From Candidatus Woesearchaeota archaeon (GTDB lineage Archaea; Nanobdellota; Nanobdellia; Woesearchaeales; GW2011-AR9), in the NCBI GenBank assembly GCA_016185725.1, contig JACPNA010000051.1, positions 1-41,194 of the forward strand: a stretch of 41,194 nucleotides of DNA, written 5' to 3'. A program made the position numbers and the translations under genes. The notes beneath the pieces were generated by a model. It was not told where the DNA came from. It searched no databases and worked only from the letters and a program-made list of their open reading frames with translations. This document shows positions 1 to 8,242 of this stretch, piece after piece; position 1 is the first letter of the stretch, and each line of letters starts with the position of its first letter.

Positions 1-105
1 TTTTTAACCGCCAAAGCGGTTCCAACCGGAAGAGATATATTCTTGTTAGATATTATTGTATTTGTTCTTAGTTTTGTTTGTTTCATTGCAGAATCAAACG
101 GCTAA
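1..105 (+). CDS. C-terminal end of an unidentified protein (partial)
   Basis: An open frame enters from the left edge and ends with TAA at 103-105, giving 34 residues. Its second half is strongly hydrophobic (core LLDIIVFVLSFVCFIA) and could be a membrane helix close to the C terminus. The product cannot be identified from so short a piece, and chance openness in AT-rich DNA is possible. If real, it converges on the KsgA gene, whose stop lies 23 bases further on. A short perfect hairpin (AACCGC/GCGGTT, about 5-20) lies inside it, so this stretch might instead be the end of an RNA or a terminator. Confidence 0.3.
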   Translation, partial: FLTAKAVPTGRDIFLLDIIVFVLSFVCFIAESNG

Positions 106-127
106 GAACACTTTTTCTATTTATCTG

Positions 128-913
128 TCAAACTTGGGCTACAATATTTTTCCCATCAACTTTCTCAATAAGCTTAACAATTTTCTCATAATACTCTAAT
201 GGCATAACACTAATTAATCTCTCTAAAATATCTTCCTCCATATCCCACTTTTCTATAATCCCCCTAGCCTTTTTCTTCGTTAATTCCTTTCCAGATTCAT
301 TCCTATAGATATCAATGAGCAAATCTCTTAACCCATTCTTCAACTTCTTATCCCTCTGCCAATACAATTTGCGTTTAATAAACACTTCCTTATTTTCTTT
401 CTTACTCTTAACAATCTTCACTATCACCGTTTTCACCTTTGGCATCGGTTCAAACGCTTCTTTCTCTAATTCCTGAATCACCTCAAACTCTAAAAAAGCA
501 GAAAAAATAGGGTGATTGCTCATCCTAGCAACAAAATGAGCTGGCACAATCAACACCGCTCTTTCTATTTTTCTAGATAAACATAAATAACGCAATAATG
601 GTTCAGAAATCTGAAACGGAATATTTCCAGTTATCTTATTAAAATCAGATCGCATCTCTAATACCTGTTTAACATCACCAATCACCATCTCCTTATCCCC
701 TTTGATTTTCTGTAATATACCTTCAAACATCTCATCAATCTCCACCGCAATGACTTTACCCTTCTTTTTCACTAATTCCTTAGTAATAAACCCCTCACCT
801 GCCCCAATTTCCAGAATAATATCATTTTGATTAATATCTAATGCCTTCACTAGTTCTTTTACCACCTCTTTATCCACTAAAAAATGCTGCTCTCTTTGTA
901 TACCTACATCCAT
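128..913 (-). CDS. ksgA: KsgA/Dim1 16S rRNA adenine dimethyltransferase
   Basis: This 261-residue protein is the enzyme that dimethylates two adjacent adenines in the 3'-terminal helix of 16S rRNA during small-subunit maturation, using S-adenosylmethionine. The N terminus has the family QHFL signature (residues 9-12), followed by the SAM-binding loop LEIGAGEGFIT (about 34-44) and an acidic residue after the next strand (VEID). The catalytic motif is seen as NIPFQISEP, the archaeal form of NLPYxIStP. Length is normal. It is transcribed leftward, downstream of the small duplicated basic protein at 991-1239 with a 77-base gap, so co-transcription is possible but not shown. Confidence 0.93.
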   Translation of the reverse strand: MDVGIQREQHFLVDKEVVKELVKALDINQNDIILEIGAGEGFITKELVKKKGKVIAVEIDEMFEGILQKIKGDKEMVIGDVKQVLEMRSDFNKITGNIPFQISEPLLRYLCLSRKIERAVLIVPAHFVARMSNHPIFSAFLEFEVIQELEKEAFEPMPKVKTVIVKIVKSKKENKEVFIKRKLYWQRDKKLKNGLRDLLIDIYRNESGKELTKKKARGIIEKWDMEEDILERLISVMPLEYYEKIVKLIEKVDGKNIVAQV

Positions 914-990
914 TAAAACCTAAAAACAAGCGGAACTTATTAAGTTAATGTGGGGATTATAAAAAAATAAAAAAAAACTAAAGAAAAAAT

Positions 991-1239
991 CTATTTCTTC
1001 TTCTTAGCTTTTCTTCCTCTCGCCATCTTCGCACGGCATACATTCCCTTTTCCATCGATGAAATAAAGGAAACCAGATTGTTTCTTAACGCCGGCTTTAG
1101 CCACAACTTCTTTTTTGGCTTTTCCTTTTGTTCTGCCTGCTCTGCTCATTAATGCTCGAGAAACATTTCCATTCTTATCTAGGAAATAAAGCCATCCCTT
1201 TTCTTTCTTAACACCTGTTTTTGCAACAACTTCTGCCAT
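991..1239 (-). CDS. Small basic protein made of two tandem repeats
   Basis: This 82-residue protein is two copies of one roughly 38-residue unit. Unit 1 (about 3-42) and unit 2 (about 44-81) both read EVVAKxGVKK, then a W/F-LYF-x-D-x-x-GNV core, then an Arg/Lys-rich tail (SRAGRTKGKAKK versus ARGRKAKKKK). There is no signal peptide or membrane segment. The strong positive charge suggests binding to RNA or DNA, perhaps the ribosome given KsgA downstream, but no function is established here. A good ribosome-binding site (GGGAGGTAAT) lies just upstream of the ATG. I recall similar short LYF.D..GNV proteins as conserved hypotheticals, without a named function. Confidence 0.8.
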   Translation of the reverse strand: MAEVVAKTGVKKEKGWLYFLDKNGNVSRALMSRAGRTKGKAKKEVVAKAGVKKQSGFLYFIDGKGNVCRAKMARGRKAKKKK

Positions 1240-1364
1240 TTTCTATTACCTCCCTTTTTGTTTCGTGAATAAATCACGTAGTCTACCTCTATAAAAACAC
1301 ACCTAGTATATAAATGTTTCTCTTCTTGGTCGTCGATATCCCGTCGGCAAACCCCAATTGAGCT

Positions 1365-2114
1365 TCAAACCTCATTTAAAACCGATTTTTTCTCCAGAAT
1401 TTCCTTAACTGAATAAGCATCATTAAGATTGATTACCCCTCTGCTAAACCATTCTGCATCATCTATGGCAATTCTCGGACAGGCGGTATTGACCCACATA
1501 TCTATAAAATTGAAATTTTCCAACTGGTTCAAAGAAACCGTATCATCCACAAAAAAATAAAATTTTTTGTCAGTAAACTTCTTCTCTAACCTCAACGCCA
1601 TTTTCATAAACTCCTGTCCAGGCTTTAATGTAATTATAACACCTATCTTCTTTGCGCTTAAAAATTTGATTAATGTTGCTCGATACCTCTTAAACGTACC
1701 CATTACTTCTTCAATCTTTAACACATTGATCTTGCCATGCAAAGGGTCATAACAAATAATCTCCTTAATATCTTCTTTAACTAAATCTCTCTGACCATGT
1801 AATAACGCTAACGGATGAAATTTCCCATCCCCGATATAGAGATAGGAATCAACATCATCGTGTAATTTTAAATTCCCTGTAAAAACATCACATCCTAATA
1901 ATTGTCCTTTATACTGGCTTCTTTCTGGGCTAGAAGTGACCATCTTAATTTCTACATCATTCAACTGTTTTTTAACTTTTTCTAAAGAACCTAAAAATTG
2001 CACCGCCGCATATACGCCCATTGTTTTATAACCCTTACTAATTATATAAGTAAGCGCTTCGTGACTTAACTCTGCCTTATAATTATATGGTGCTTCTAAA
2101 AATAATACTCTCAT
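1365..2114 (-). CDS. dph2: Diphthamide synthase Dph2, C-terminal two thirds
   Basis: Dph2 is a radical enzyme that moves the 3-amino-3-carboxypropyl group of SAM onto a histidine of elongation factor 2, the first step of diphthamide synthesis. This 249-residue frame carries the second and third iron-sulfur cysteines in the family contexts LLGCDVF and NTACPRIAID. The first cysteine lies in the separate upstream frame at 2116-2391. Together the two frames total about 340 residues, the normal size of one archaeal Dph2. The frames are separated by one base (TGGTAAGATG), so this could be a true two-chain enzyme, a programmed +1 shift, or a frameshift mutation or sequencing error. No good internal ribosome-binding site is evident. 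Confidence 0.85.
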   Translation of the reverse strand: MRVLFLEAPYNYKAELSHEALTYIISKGYKTMGVYAAVQFLGSLEKVKKQLNDVEIKMVTSSPERSQYKGQLLGCDVFTGNLKLHDDVDSYLYIGDGKFHPLALLHGQRDLVKEDIKEIICYDPLHGKINVLKIEEVMGTFKRYRATLIKFLSAKKIGVIITLKPGQEFMKMALRLEKKFTDKKFYFFVDDTVSLNQLENFNFIDMWVNTACPRIAIDDAEWFSRGVINLNDAYSVKEILEKKSVLNEV

Positions 2115-2115
2115 C

Positions 2116-2391
2116 TTACCAACCTTCTATATTTTTATGAAACTTGGCATGCCCCCAGCAGATCAATAAATCAATCCCTGCCCTTTTTAACCCGCTTGGT
2201 ATATCGCATGCCCCATAATTACTTCCCAACCATAATAATACTCTCGCCCCCGTTCGCTTAGAAATTTCCGCCTCAATTTTTTCTGCCATTGGTTTTAGAC
2301 CATCTGGTAATTGTACACAAACAACTTTCGCTTTAACTTTCTTAATTTCTTGTATAGCCTTCAACAACTCTAAATCATATAGTTCCATCAC
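2116..2391 (-). CDS. dph2: Diphthamide synthase Dph2, N-terminal third
   Basis: This 91-residue frame holds the start of Dph2: the LPDGLKP motif (about 29-35) and the first cluster cysteine in YGACDIPSG (about 59-67). It stops at TAA inside what should be the loop between the first and second domains (HKNIEGW then stop). The C-terminal part restarts one base later in another frame. A +1 shift over TGG-T would give a continuous protein reading GW-KMRVLF, which fits the family. Its start is 35 bases from the divergent start of the phosphatidyltransferase gene, and a TATA-like box sits about 25 bases upstream, suggesting a leaderless mRNA. Confidence 0.83.
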   Translation of the reverse strand: MMELYDLELLKAIQEIKKVKAKVVCVQLPDGLKPMAEKIEAEISKRTGARVLLWLGSNYGACDIPSGLKRAGIDLLICWGHAKFHKNIEGW

Positions 2392-2393
2392 AA

Positions 2394-2426
2394 CTTTTTT
2401 ATATACTCCAATTTATATATATTTCT
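2394..2426. promoter_or_regulatory. Interleaved divergent TATA boxes (dph2 / phosphatidyltransferase)
   Basis: The 35-base gap between the two divergent starts holds two TATA-like boxes. The one near 2396-2403 is about 27 bases before the rightward ATG at 2427. The one near 2412-2420 is about 25 bases before the leftward ATG at 2391. Each box is closer to the other gene's start codon than to its own, and both spacings predict transcription starting at or next to the ATG (leaderless). Inferred from spacing only. Confidence 0.5.
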
Positions 2427-2972
2427 ATGTATAATTTCACCTCTGAAATAATTCAGGACTTTCGTGGCTATCGCACTAAAAAATTATCCTCGCTAGCCAA
2501 ATTCTTACTTAAACTAAAAATCTCAGCCAATGTAATGACCACCTTATCCTTATTATTTGGCTTGACTTCAATTTACTTTCTCTTCAATAATCATCTCTTA
2601 TTCATAATCTTCGCTATACTGCACCTTTTAGCTGACATTCTCGACGGCGTCCTTGCTCGTTCATCTAAATCAACTGCCTTCGGTCAATATTATGATTACT
2701 CTGTTGACCAAATCATCGCTGTACTATTAATAATTAAGATAGGCGTTTACCTTAACGAATATTATGCGTATATCGCGGCCTTTTTATATCTCCTTACCCA
2801 CTTCATTTACATCATCAATAAATTCAAGTCACCTATTTTATTTGCCCGAACGTTTACAGTTGTCATTCTTTTCTTTAATTTACCCACGTTAGCATTCTTA
2901 ACTGCCGGTGTAATCTCAGTATATTCCTTAGCTTTGCAATTACAATATTTCGTTACAAAGAAAAATAATTAA
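2427..2972 (+). CDS. CDP-alcohol phosphatidyltransferase family membrane enzyme
   Basis: Enzymes of this family replace CMP on a CDP-linked lipid (in archaea CDP-archaeol) with an alcohol head group such as serine, inositol phosphate or glycerol phosphate. The 181-residue protein has the family metal-binding motif DILDGVLAR...G...D...D at about residues 72-96. The spacer between AR and G is seven residues rather than the usual eight. About five to six hydrophobic helices follow the amphipathic N terminus. The head group cannot be told from sequence. It is divergent from dph2, and CarS, which makes the CDP-lipid substrate, lies 0.6 kb away on the other strand. Transcript is probably leaderless. 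Confidence 0.82.
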   Translation: MYNFTSEIIQDFRGYRTKKLSSLAKFLLKLKISANVMTTLSLLFGLTSIYFLFNNHLLFIIFAILHLLADILDGVLARSSKSTAFGQYYDYSVDQIIAVLLIIKIGVYLNEYYAYIAAFLYLLTHFIYIINKFKSPILFARTFTVVILFFNLPTLAFLTAGVISVYSLALQLQYFVTKKNN

Positions 2973-2999
2973 CTCCTTCTCTAACCTAACATAACTAAC

Positions 3000-3545
3000 T
3001 CATTCCACAACATACTCCCAGCCAGGCTGCCAAGTCTTTTTCTTTCTCCAATCTTCCTCAATCGCTTGTTTCCATGTTCTTCCTTTGACTAAAACATCTA
3101 GAGCTAACTGCGGAGCTTGATGGGCTACAATTGCGATATGTTTCCTCTCATAATTTTTCTTTAAGAACGTAATAAAATCAGCGATTCTTTTTTCTACATC
3201 TTTGTAGCTTTCACCATGGGGAAATGGTTTGTCAATATAATCAGACATTTTTGACTTGAAAAGTCCAGCAGATTTTTGGGTGAAGTCACCATAATTACAC
3301 TCTCGTAATCTTTTATCTTGAATGACTTTATCTCTCTCTCCAAAACCCAACTCTGCCGAATCAACTGCCCGTTTCAAATCCGAACAGAAAACAACATCAA
3401 ATTTTTGCGCAGATACCAATCCACCCAACTTTTTCGCTTCTTTAATTCCCTTCTCTGACAATTCTCCCGGCATCCATCCCGTAGCTAAACCCTGTTCATT
3501 ATCCGTTGTCGTCCCATGCACAAAATAAGTAATTCTTACCACCAT
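3000..3545 (-). CDS. Histidine phosphatase-like protein with altered RHG motif
   Basis: The 181-residue protein has the phosphoglycerate mutase/histidine phosphatase fold: N-terminal catalytic-His region FVHGTTTDNEQG (about 8-19), GWMPGELSEKG, and a second conserved His in VAHQAPQLALDV near 140. Family members hydrolyse phosphoesters through a phospho-histidine. The Arg that normally precedes the nucleophile (RHG) is Val here (VHG), so activity may be changed. The rest of the motif T..N and HGES are kept, so the fold is clear. Its start is one base from the stop of carS upstream, implying co-transcription with lipid synthesis. The substrate is unknown. Confidence 0.75.
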   Translation of the reverse strand: MVVRITYFVHGTTTDNEQGLATGWMPGELSEKGIKEAKKLGGLVSAQKFDVVFCSDLKRAVDSAELGFGERDKVIQDKRLRECNYGDFTQKSAGLFKSKMSDYIDKPFPHGESYKDVEKRIADFITFLKKNYERKHIAIVAHQAPQLALDVLVKGRTWKQAIEEDWRKKKTWQPGWEYVVE

Positions 3546-3546
3546 T

Positions 3547-4062
3547 CTAAAACTTCTTCTCTCTCATCCCTAATAAAAATCCGATATAATTAACAACGAT
3601 ATGCAATAACGGACTGGCAATCAAGAGCACTACCACAACATCTACATAGGGTACATAGATTATACTACTGCCGATAATTCCTCCAATGACAAAATCCATC
3701 TGATCCCAGAACAACCACGATTCTCCCGGATTAATCCCTTCTTTTCGTTTATAATAACTCTTCAACAAATCACCGAAGATAGCTCCTGCGCTCATCGTTA
3801 TTCCCAGCCACAATGAAAAACCATTATAGTCCAAAAGCGATAATGAGGTATATCCCAGAGAATAGACATACTTTTGCAGAGCAAAAACTAGCGTTCCCAA
3901 CACTACGGCAAAGAATAACCCTCTCCACGTTTTATTCTTACCAAAATATTTTTCGCTTATAGGCATAGCTAAAAATTGCACTTTCTGAAAAAACACCGGA
4001 GCCATGTTTGCAAAATACGCTGGCAGGAAAAAATACAACGCCTGTAAGATTAATAACCACAT
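3547..4062 (-). CDS. carS: CDP-archaeol synthase CarS
   Basis: CarS (formerly DUF46) activates unsaturated archaetidic acid (digeranylgeranylglyceryl phosphate) with CTP, giving the CDP-lipid used for polar head group attachment in the archaeal membrane. The 171-residue protein has about four to five membrane helices and the conserved cytosolic motifs GKNKTWRG (about 41-48) and GDLLKSYYKRKEGINPG, then WDQMDFVIGG. Length is normal. It leads a two-gene operon with the histidine phosphatase-like gene, one base apart. The nearby CDP-alcohol phosphatidyltransferase would act on its product. Confidence 0.93.
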   Translation of the reverse strand: MWLLILQALYFFLPAYFANMAPVFFQKVQFLAMPISEKYFGKNKTWRGLFFAVVLGTLVFALQKYVYSLGYTSLSLLDYNGFSLWLGITMSAGAIFGDLLKSYYKRKEGINPGESWLFWDQMDFVIGGIIGSSIIYVPYVDVVVVLLIASPLLHIVVNYIGFLLGMREKKF

Positions 4063-4162
4063 AACTCTAAGAATTATTCTATTCTATTTAAAATTAATTA
4101 TTACTTAAACCTATTCTTCCCATAATCAAAATCTTAATATATTACTAATAATATTAATATTT

Positions 4163-4672
4163 ATGACCAAACTTAATATCCCTTTAATATTACCAAATCT
4201 ACCCCCACAATTTCACCCTCTTTATTTTCCTGATTTCTCCTGTGGTGAGAATAATTATTTTAACGATAATTTCACAGAAATTCCTATTAATGTACCTCCT
4301 TGTGCTAATCACGCCAACCTCTCTGCCATCTATTTTACCATGGGCCATTATAATGAAGATGACGGTCATCCCGAATTAGTTGGTTTAGACTGTCCCTTTG
4401 ATGAATCTCCCCGTATTTATGCTTGTTCTTCAGACCATTTACTTAATCTAATCGATGAGCTATTTGGTAAAAATCATTATGGCGATATTTCAGGAACACT
4501 TCCCGATGTAATTTTTGATTCACACTACAACATTCAAAAAAAATTACAAATAAAAATATTTAATAACCTTAGTTACGCCATAAATAACTCTTATTTTACC
4601 AATCCAACTTATTCTTTCGGAAGAGAATCTTTGGAATCCTTATGGAAACGTGAAAAATGGCACTTTATTTAA
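4163..4672 (+). CDS. Unidentified 169-residue protein
   Basis: I do not recognise this protein. It lacks a signal peptide or membrane helix, is rich in Asn, Pro and aromatic residues, and has a middle stretch with His/Asp/Glu clusters (GHYNEDDGHPELVGLDCPFD, about 66-85) that could bind metal, plus several cysteines. An AT-rich TATA-like region precedes the ATG closely and no clear ribosome-binding site is seen. The frame is long and uninterrupted for such AT-rich DNA, so it is probably coding. It is flanked by carS (divergent) and the class II reductase (same strand, 170 bases downstream); no functional link is evident. Confidence 0.6.
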   Translation: MTKLNIPLILPNLPPQFHPLYFPDFSCGENNYFNDNFTEIPINVPPCANHANLSAIYFTMGHYNEDDGHPELVGLDCPFDESPRIYACSSDHLLNLIDELFGKNHYGDISGTLPDVIFDSHYNIQKKLQIKIFNNLSYAINNSYFTNPTYSFGRESLESLWKREKWHFI

Positions 4673-4844
4673 ACCATCTTTTCTAACATCTTTTAATCAA
4701 TTCCTAAATCCAAACCTATCTTCTCCAAAACACATATCACAAAACTAAAATCTATTTAAACCAAACACAACTCCCCTTTCTACACTATTTTTATTCATTA
4801 TTAAATATTTCAATAGTGAACGTAATATTAAAGGGGTGGACTTT

Positions 4845-7800
4845 ATGGACAATCAAAAAAGTTTATTGGCAGACAAAAAAGGACTATTAATTCCTCGTTA
4901 TTTTACTAAAGAAAACATTTCTCCTTACGACATGTTTACCTATGAAAAACGTTCTTCTACCATTAAAAATCCTGACGGTTCCACCGTTTTTAATATGGAA
5001 GATATTGAAGTGCCCCATTTCTGGTCGCAAGTCGCTACTGATATTCTCGCACAAAAATATCTGCGTAAAGCTGGCGTGCCTTTAAGGAATGAACATGGCG
5101 ATTTGCTTAAAGATGAAAGCAATAAAATAATCTCTGGTAGGGAAACAAGTATTAAACAAGTCGCTCATCGTATCGCTGGTTGTTGGCGTCAATGGGGAGA
5201 ACAATACAATTACTTTTCTTCAGAACAAGATGCTCAAAATTTTTATGATGAAATGGTCTACCTGCTCATCTCTCAAACCGGTGCTCCTAATAGTCCGCAA
5301 TGGTTCACAACTGGTTTAAACTTTGCTTATAATTTAACCGGTCCGGCGCAAGGTCATTATTATGTTGATCCCAAAACAAAAAAATTAGAACAATCACCGG
5401 ATGCGTACACCAGAAGTGTTCCCCATGCCTGCTTTATCCAAGCAATTGAAGATGATCTCGTAAGAGAAGGAGGAATTTTTAGTTTGCTTACCAGAGAAGC
5501 ACGCGTTTTCAAATACGGCTCCGGCTCAGGAACAAATTTTTCTAAAATTCGTGGTAAGGGAGAACACCTTACGGGTGGTGGGACCAGTTCCGGTTTAATG
5601 AGCTTTTTAAAAATATTTGACACCGCTGCTGGCTGTATAAAATCCGGTGGCACTACCAGGAGAGCCGCTAAAATGGTTTGTCTCGATTTAGACCATCCTG
5701 AAATTCAAGATTTTATTTGGTGGAAAGTTCGTGAAGAAGAAAAAGTAGCCAGCCTTGTTGCTGGAAGCAAAATCTTAAAAAGACGTATGGAAAAATTAAT
5801 GGAATTAGCTAAGAATAAATCTGATCCCTTAAATGATTCTCAAATAAGAAAACTTCTTAAATTAGCCGCTAAAGATCAAATACCATTAAGTTATTTAGTC
5901 CGTGCGTTAGATTTAGCAAAACAAGGTTTTGCTATCCCCTTAAAAGAATTTGATACTCATTACGAGTCAGAAGCATATCAAACCGTGGCCGGTCAGAATA
6001 GTAATAACTCTATCCGTATCCCTAACAAATTTTTTTCCTGTTTGAAAAATAAACAACCATGGGCCCTAATTTCCCGTAATAACAGTGAAATATTCAGAAC
6101 AATTCCTTCCGAAAAACTATGGGATGAAATCGGCTATTGTGCATGGGCTTCTGCTGATCCTGGGGTGCAATTTGACACAACTATCAATGAATGGCACACT
6201 TGTCCAGCATCCGGAAAAATCAATGGCAGCAACCCCTGCTCTGAATACATGTTTTTAGACGATACTGCCTGTAATCTTGCTTCGTTAAACCTTATCAAAT
6301 TTTATGATACCGCTACTACGCTGTTTGATATTGAAGGATATCGTCATGCTATCAGATTATGGACCATAACCTTAGAAATTTCCGTTTTAATGGCGCAATT
6401 TCCCTCTGACAAAATTGCGCAGAATAGCTTTTTCTATCGCTCTCTAGGATTAGGATATGCTAACCTTGGCACATTATTGATGCTGCAGGGAATACCCTAT
6501 GACAGTGATAAGGCTCGCGCTATTGCTGGTTCTCTCGCTGCTATTATGACTGGTGATACCTACAAAACTTCTGCAGAATTAGCTAAAGTATTAGGTCCAT
6601 TTGAACAATATACACAAAATCGCGAACATATGTTACGCATTATTCGCAACCATCGTCGTGCCGCTTTCAATGAAACAGATTACGAACAATTAACTATCCT
6701 TCCCCAACCATTAGACCAAGACCTTTGCCCTCCTGATTTACTGGAAGCGGCCCAAGATTCTTGGAATCGAGCATTAGAATTAGGAAAAAAATACGGTTAT
6801 CGTAATGCCCAGGCAACTGTCATTGCTCCCACCGGCACAATTGGTTTGGTCATGGATTGCACAACCACCGGTGTTGAACCAGATTACGCCCTTGTAAAAT
6901 TTAAAAAACTTGCCGGCGGAGGTTATTTTAAAATAGTCAACTTTGCCGTTCCTCAAGCCCTAAAACAATTAAATTATACGGAAGACCAAATTAAAGATAT
7001 TATTGATTATTGTTTAGGACACGCCACGTTTAAAGACAGCCCGTACATCAACTATCACTCTCTGCAAGAGAAAGGATTAACTGAACAGCAAATTAAAACA
7101 GTAGAAAAAGAATTACGTAATTCTATGGATATTCGATTCTGTTTTAATTCCTTTACATTAGGTCAAGAATTCTATGAATCTATCGCAAAAAATAAAGATA
7201 CTGCTATTCTTAACAATCTAGGCTTTGTCAATGAAGAGATATCTGCCGCAAATGATTATATTTGCGGAACAATGACCTTGGAAGGAGCTCCCCATTTAAA
7301 AGAAGAGCATTACCCTATCTTTGACTGTGCAAGTAAATGTGGCAAGAAAGGCACGCGTTATATTCAACCCTACGGCCACATGAAGATGCTTGCCGCCACC
7401 CAGCCATTTATTTCTGGTGCAATTTCTAAAACCATCAACATGCCGAGAGAATGGACTGTTGAACAAATAAAAACAGCGTACTATGACTCTTGGACAATGA
7501 TGCTGAAAGGAGTAGCCTTATATCGTGATGGCTGTAAATTATCTCAGCCATTAAACACTACTCTAGAAGAAAATCAAGAATTAAATATGCTTCTCAGCGA
7601 ACAGCCGGAAGAAATAGCGACTAAAGAAATTCACAAAAAAGTAGTGATAGGCAAAAAAAATCTTACCCTTATTGCGAAACTGCAGGAAGATCAATTACAG
7701 AGTATTAATGCCACTATGGACGGCTTGACCCCCACTCAAGAAGTGTTAATAAATGCCTTAACTAATGTAATCAACACTAGTATTAACAATGGCTTATCCC

Positions 7801-8078
7801 CTTCATTGATTGCTACGCAAAGTCTTAATATTGACGGTCATCCCTTAGTTAAAGAATTAGGTAATTTTCTCATGGAATTTGAATTTGCCAACAATCAGCA
7901 TAAATCAATAATACCCTCAACCACTTCTCTAACAACAACATCTAAACCTGCAGTAATTACTAAAACAATCTCAACCTCTGAAAAACAAAAATGTCGCTCT
8001 TGTGGCGCTGCTCAACTTAGACAGAACGGCACCTGCATGTTATGTGAAGTCTGCGGAGAAACGAGTGGATGTTCATAA
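4845..8078 (+). CDS. nrdJ: Adenosylcobalamin-dependent (class II) ribonucleotide reductase, long form
   Basis: Class II reductases make deoxyribonucleotides using a radical from adenosylcobalamin, without oxygen. This ~1077-residue protein has the conserved N-terminal Cys (PHACFIQ), the SGG/SSGLMSFLKIFDTAAG loop, the catalytic NPCSE (about 462-466), APTGTIG, and C-terminal Cys pairs (CRSCG and CMLCEVCG) that relay electrons to the active site. A region before the tail resembles the TSCPD domain. A GTG at 4836 is in frame, but the run AGGGGTGG ahead of the ATG at 4845 acts better as ribosome-binding site, so the ATG is chosen. A second class II gene and a cobalamin adenosyltransferase follow. 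Confidence 0.92.
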   Translation: MDNQKSLLADKKGLLIPRYFTKENISPYDMFTYEKRSSTIKNPDGSTVFNMEDIEVPHFWSQVATDILAQKYLRKAGVPLRNEHGDLLKDESNKIISGRETSIKQVAHRIAGCWRQWGEQYNYFSSEQDAQNFYDEMVYLLISQTGAPNSPQWFTTGLNFAYNLTGPAQGHYYVDPKTKKLEQSPDAYTRSVPHACFIQAIEDDLVREGGIFSLLTREARVFKYGSGSGTNFSKIRGKGEHLTGGGTSSGLMSFLKIFDTAAGCIKSGGTTRRAAKMVCLDLDHPEIQDFIWWKVREEEKVASLVAGSKILKRRMEKLMELAKNKSDPLNDSQIRKLLKLAAKDQIPLSYLVRALDLAKQGFAIPLKEFDTHYESEAYQTVAGQNSNNSIRIPNKFFSCLKNKQPWALISRNNSEIFRTIPSEKLWDEIGYCAWASADPGVQFDTTINEWHTCPASGKINGSNPCSEYMFLDDTACNLASLNLIKFYDTATTLFDIEGYRHAIRLWTITLEISVLMAQFPSDKIAQNSFFYRSLGLGYANLGTLLMLQGIPYDSDKARAIAGSLAAIMTGDTYKTSAELAKVLGPFEQYTQNREHMLRIIRNHRRAAFNETDYEQLTILPQPLDQDLCPPDLLEAAQDSWNRALELGKKYGYRNAQATVIAPTGTIGLVMDCTTTGVEPDYALVKFKKLAGGGYFKIVNFAVPQALKQLNYTEDQIKDIIDYCLGHATFKDSPYINYHSLQEKGLTEQQIKTVEKELRNSMDIRFCFNSFTLGQEFYESIAKNKDTAILNNLGFVNEEISAANDYICGTMTLEGAPHLKEEHYPIFDCASKCGKKGTRYIQPYGHMKMLAATQPFISGAISKTINMPREWTVEQIKTAYYDSWTMMLKGVALYRDGCKLSQPLNTTLEENQELNMLLSEQPEEIATKEIHKKVVIGKKNLTLIAKLQEDQLQSINATMDGLTPTQEVLINALTNVINTSINNGLSPSLIATQSLNIDGHPLVKELGNFLMEFEFANNQHKSIIPSTTSLTTTSKPAVITKTISTSEKQKCRSCGAAQLRQNGTCMLCEVCGETSGCS

Positions 8079-8131
8079 AATATGCTTTTTCCACCAGTGT
8101 GTTTCACTGGTGGTGGTCGGTTTTCTTTGAT
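8079..8131. repeat. Hairpin repeat, short copy
   Basis: Directly after the reductase stop lies a perfect 9-bp hairpin (CCACCAGTG, five-base loop, CACTGGTGG; 8091-8113) followed by GGTCGGTTTTCTTTGA. The stop codon and about 37 following bases are identical to those at 23796-23834, and the end matches 23905-23923. It is thus an internally deleted version of the longer element at 23799-23923. It may act as a terminator for the upstream gene, or be a small mobile repeat. Confidence 0.75.
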
Positions 8132-8242
8132 AATATTCAAAAATGGTAACATCTAATTAACAATTTTCTTTTTTCTACAACTAACCATCTATCCCTTTTT
8201 CCACACATAAATTAATTAATAAAAACCACTTTTTATCCCTAA

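Noticed and set aside
2116-2391. The 91-residue frame as an independent small gene
   Set aside because: It carries the first part of Dph2 with the LPDG and first cluster Cys motifs; it makes sense only with the next frame.
4836-4844. GTG at 4836 as start of the long ribonucleotide reductase
   Set aside because: The GTG is part of AGGGGTGG, which is well placed as the ribosome-binding site for the ATG at 4845.
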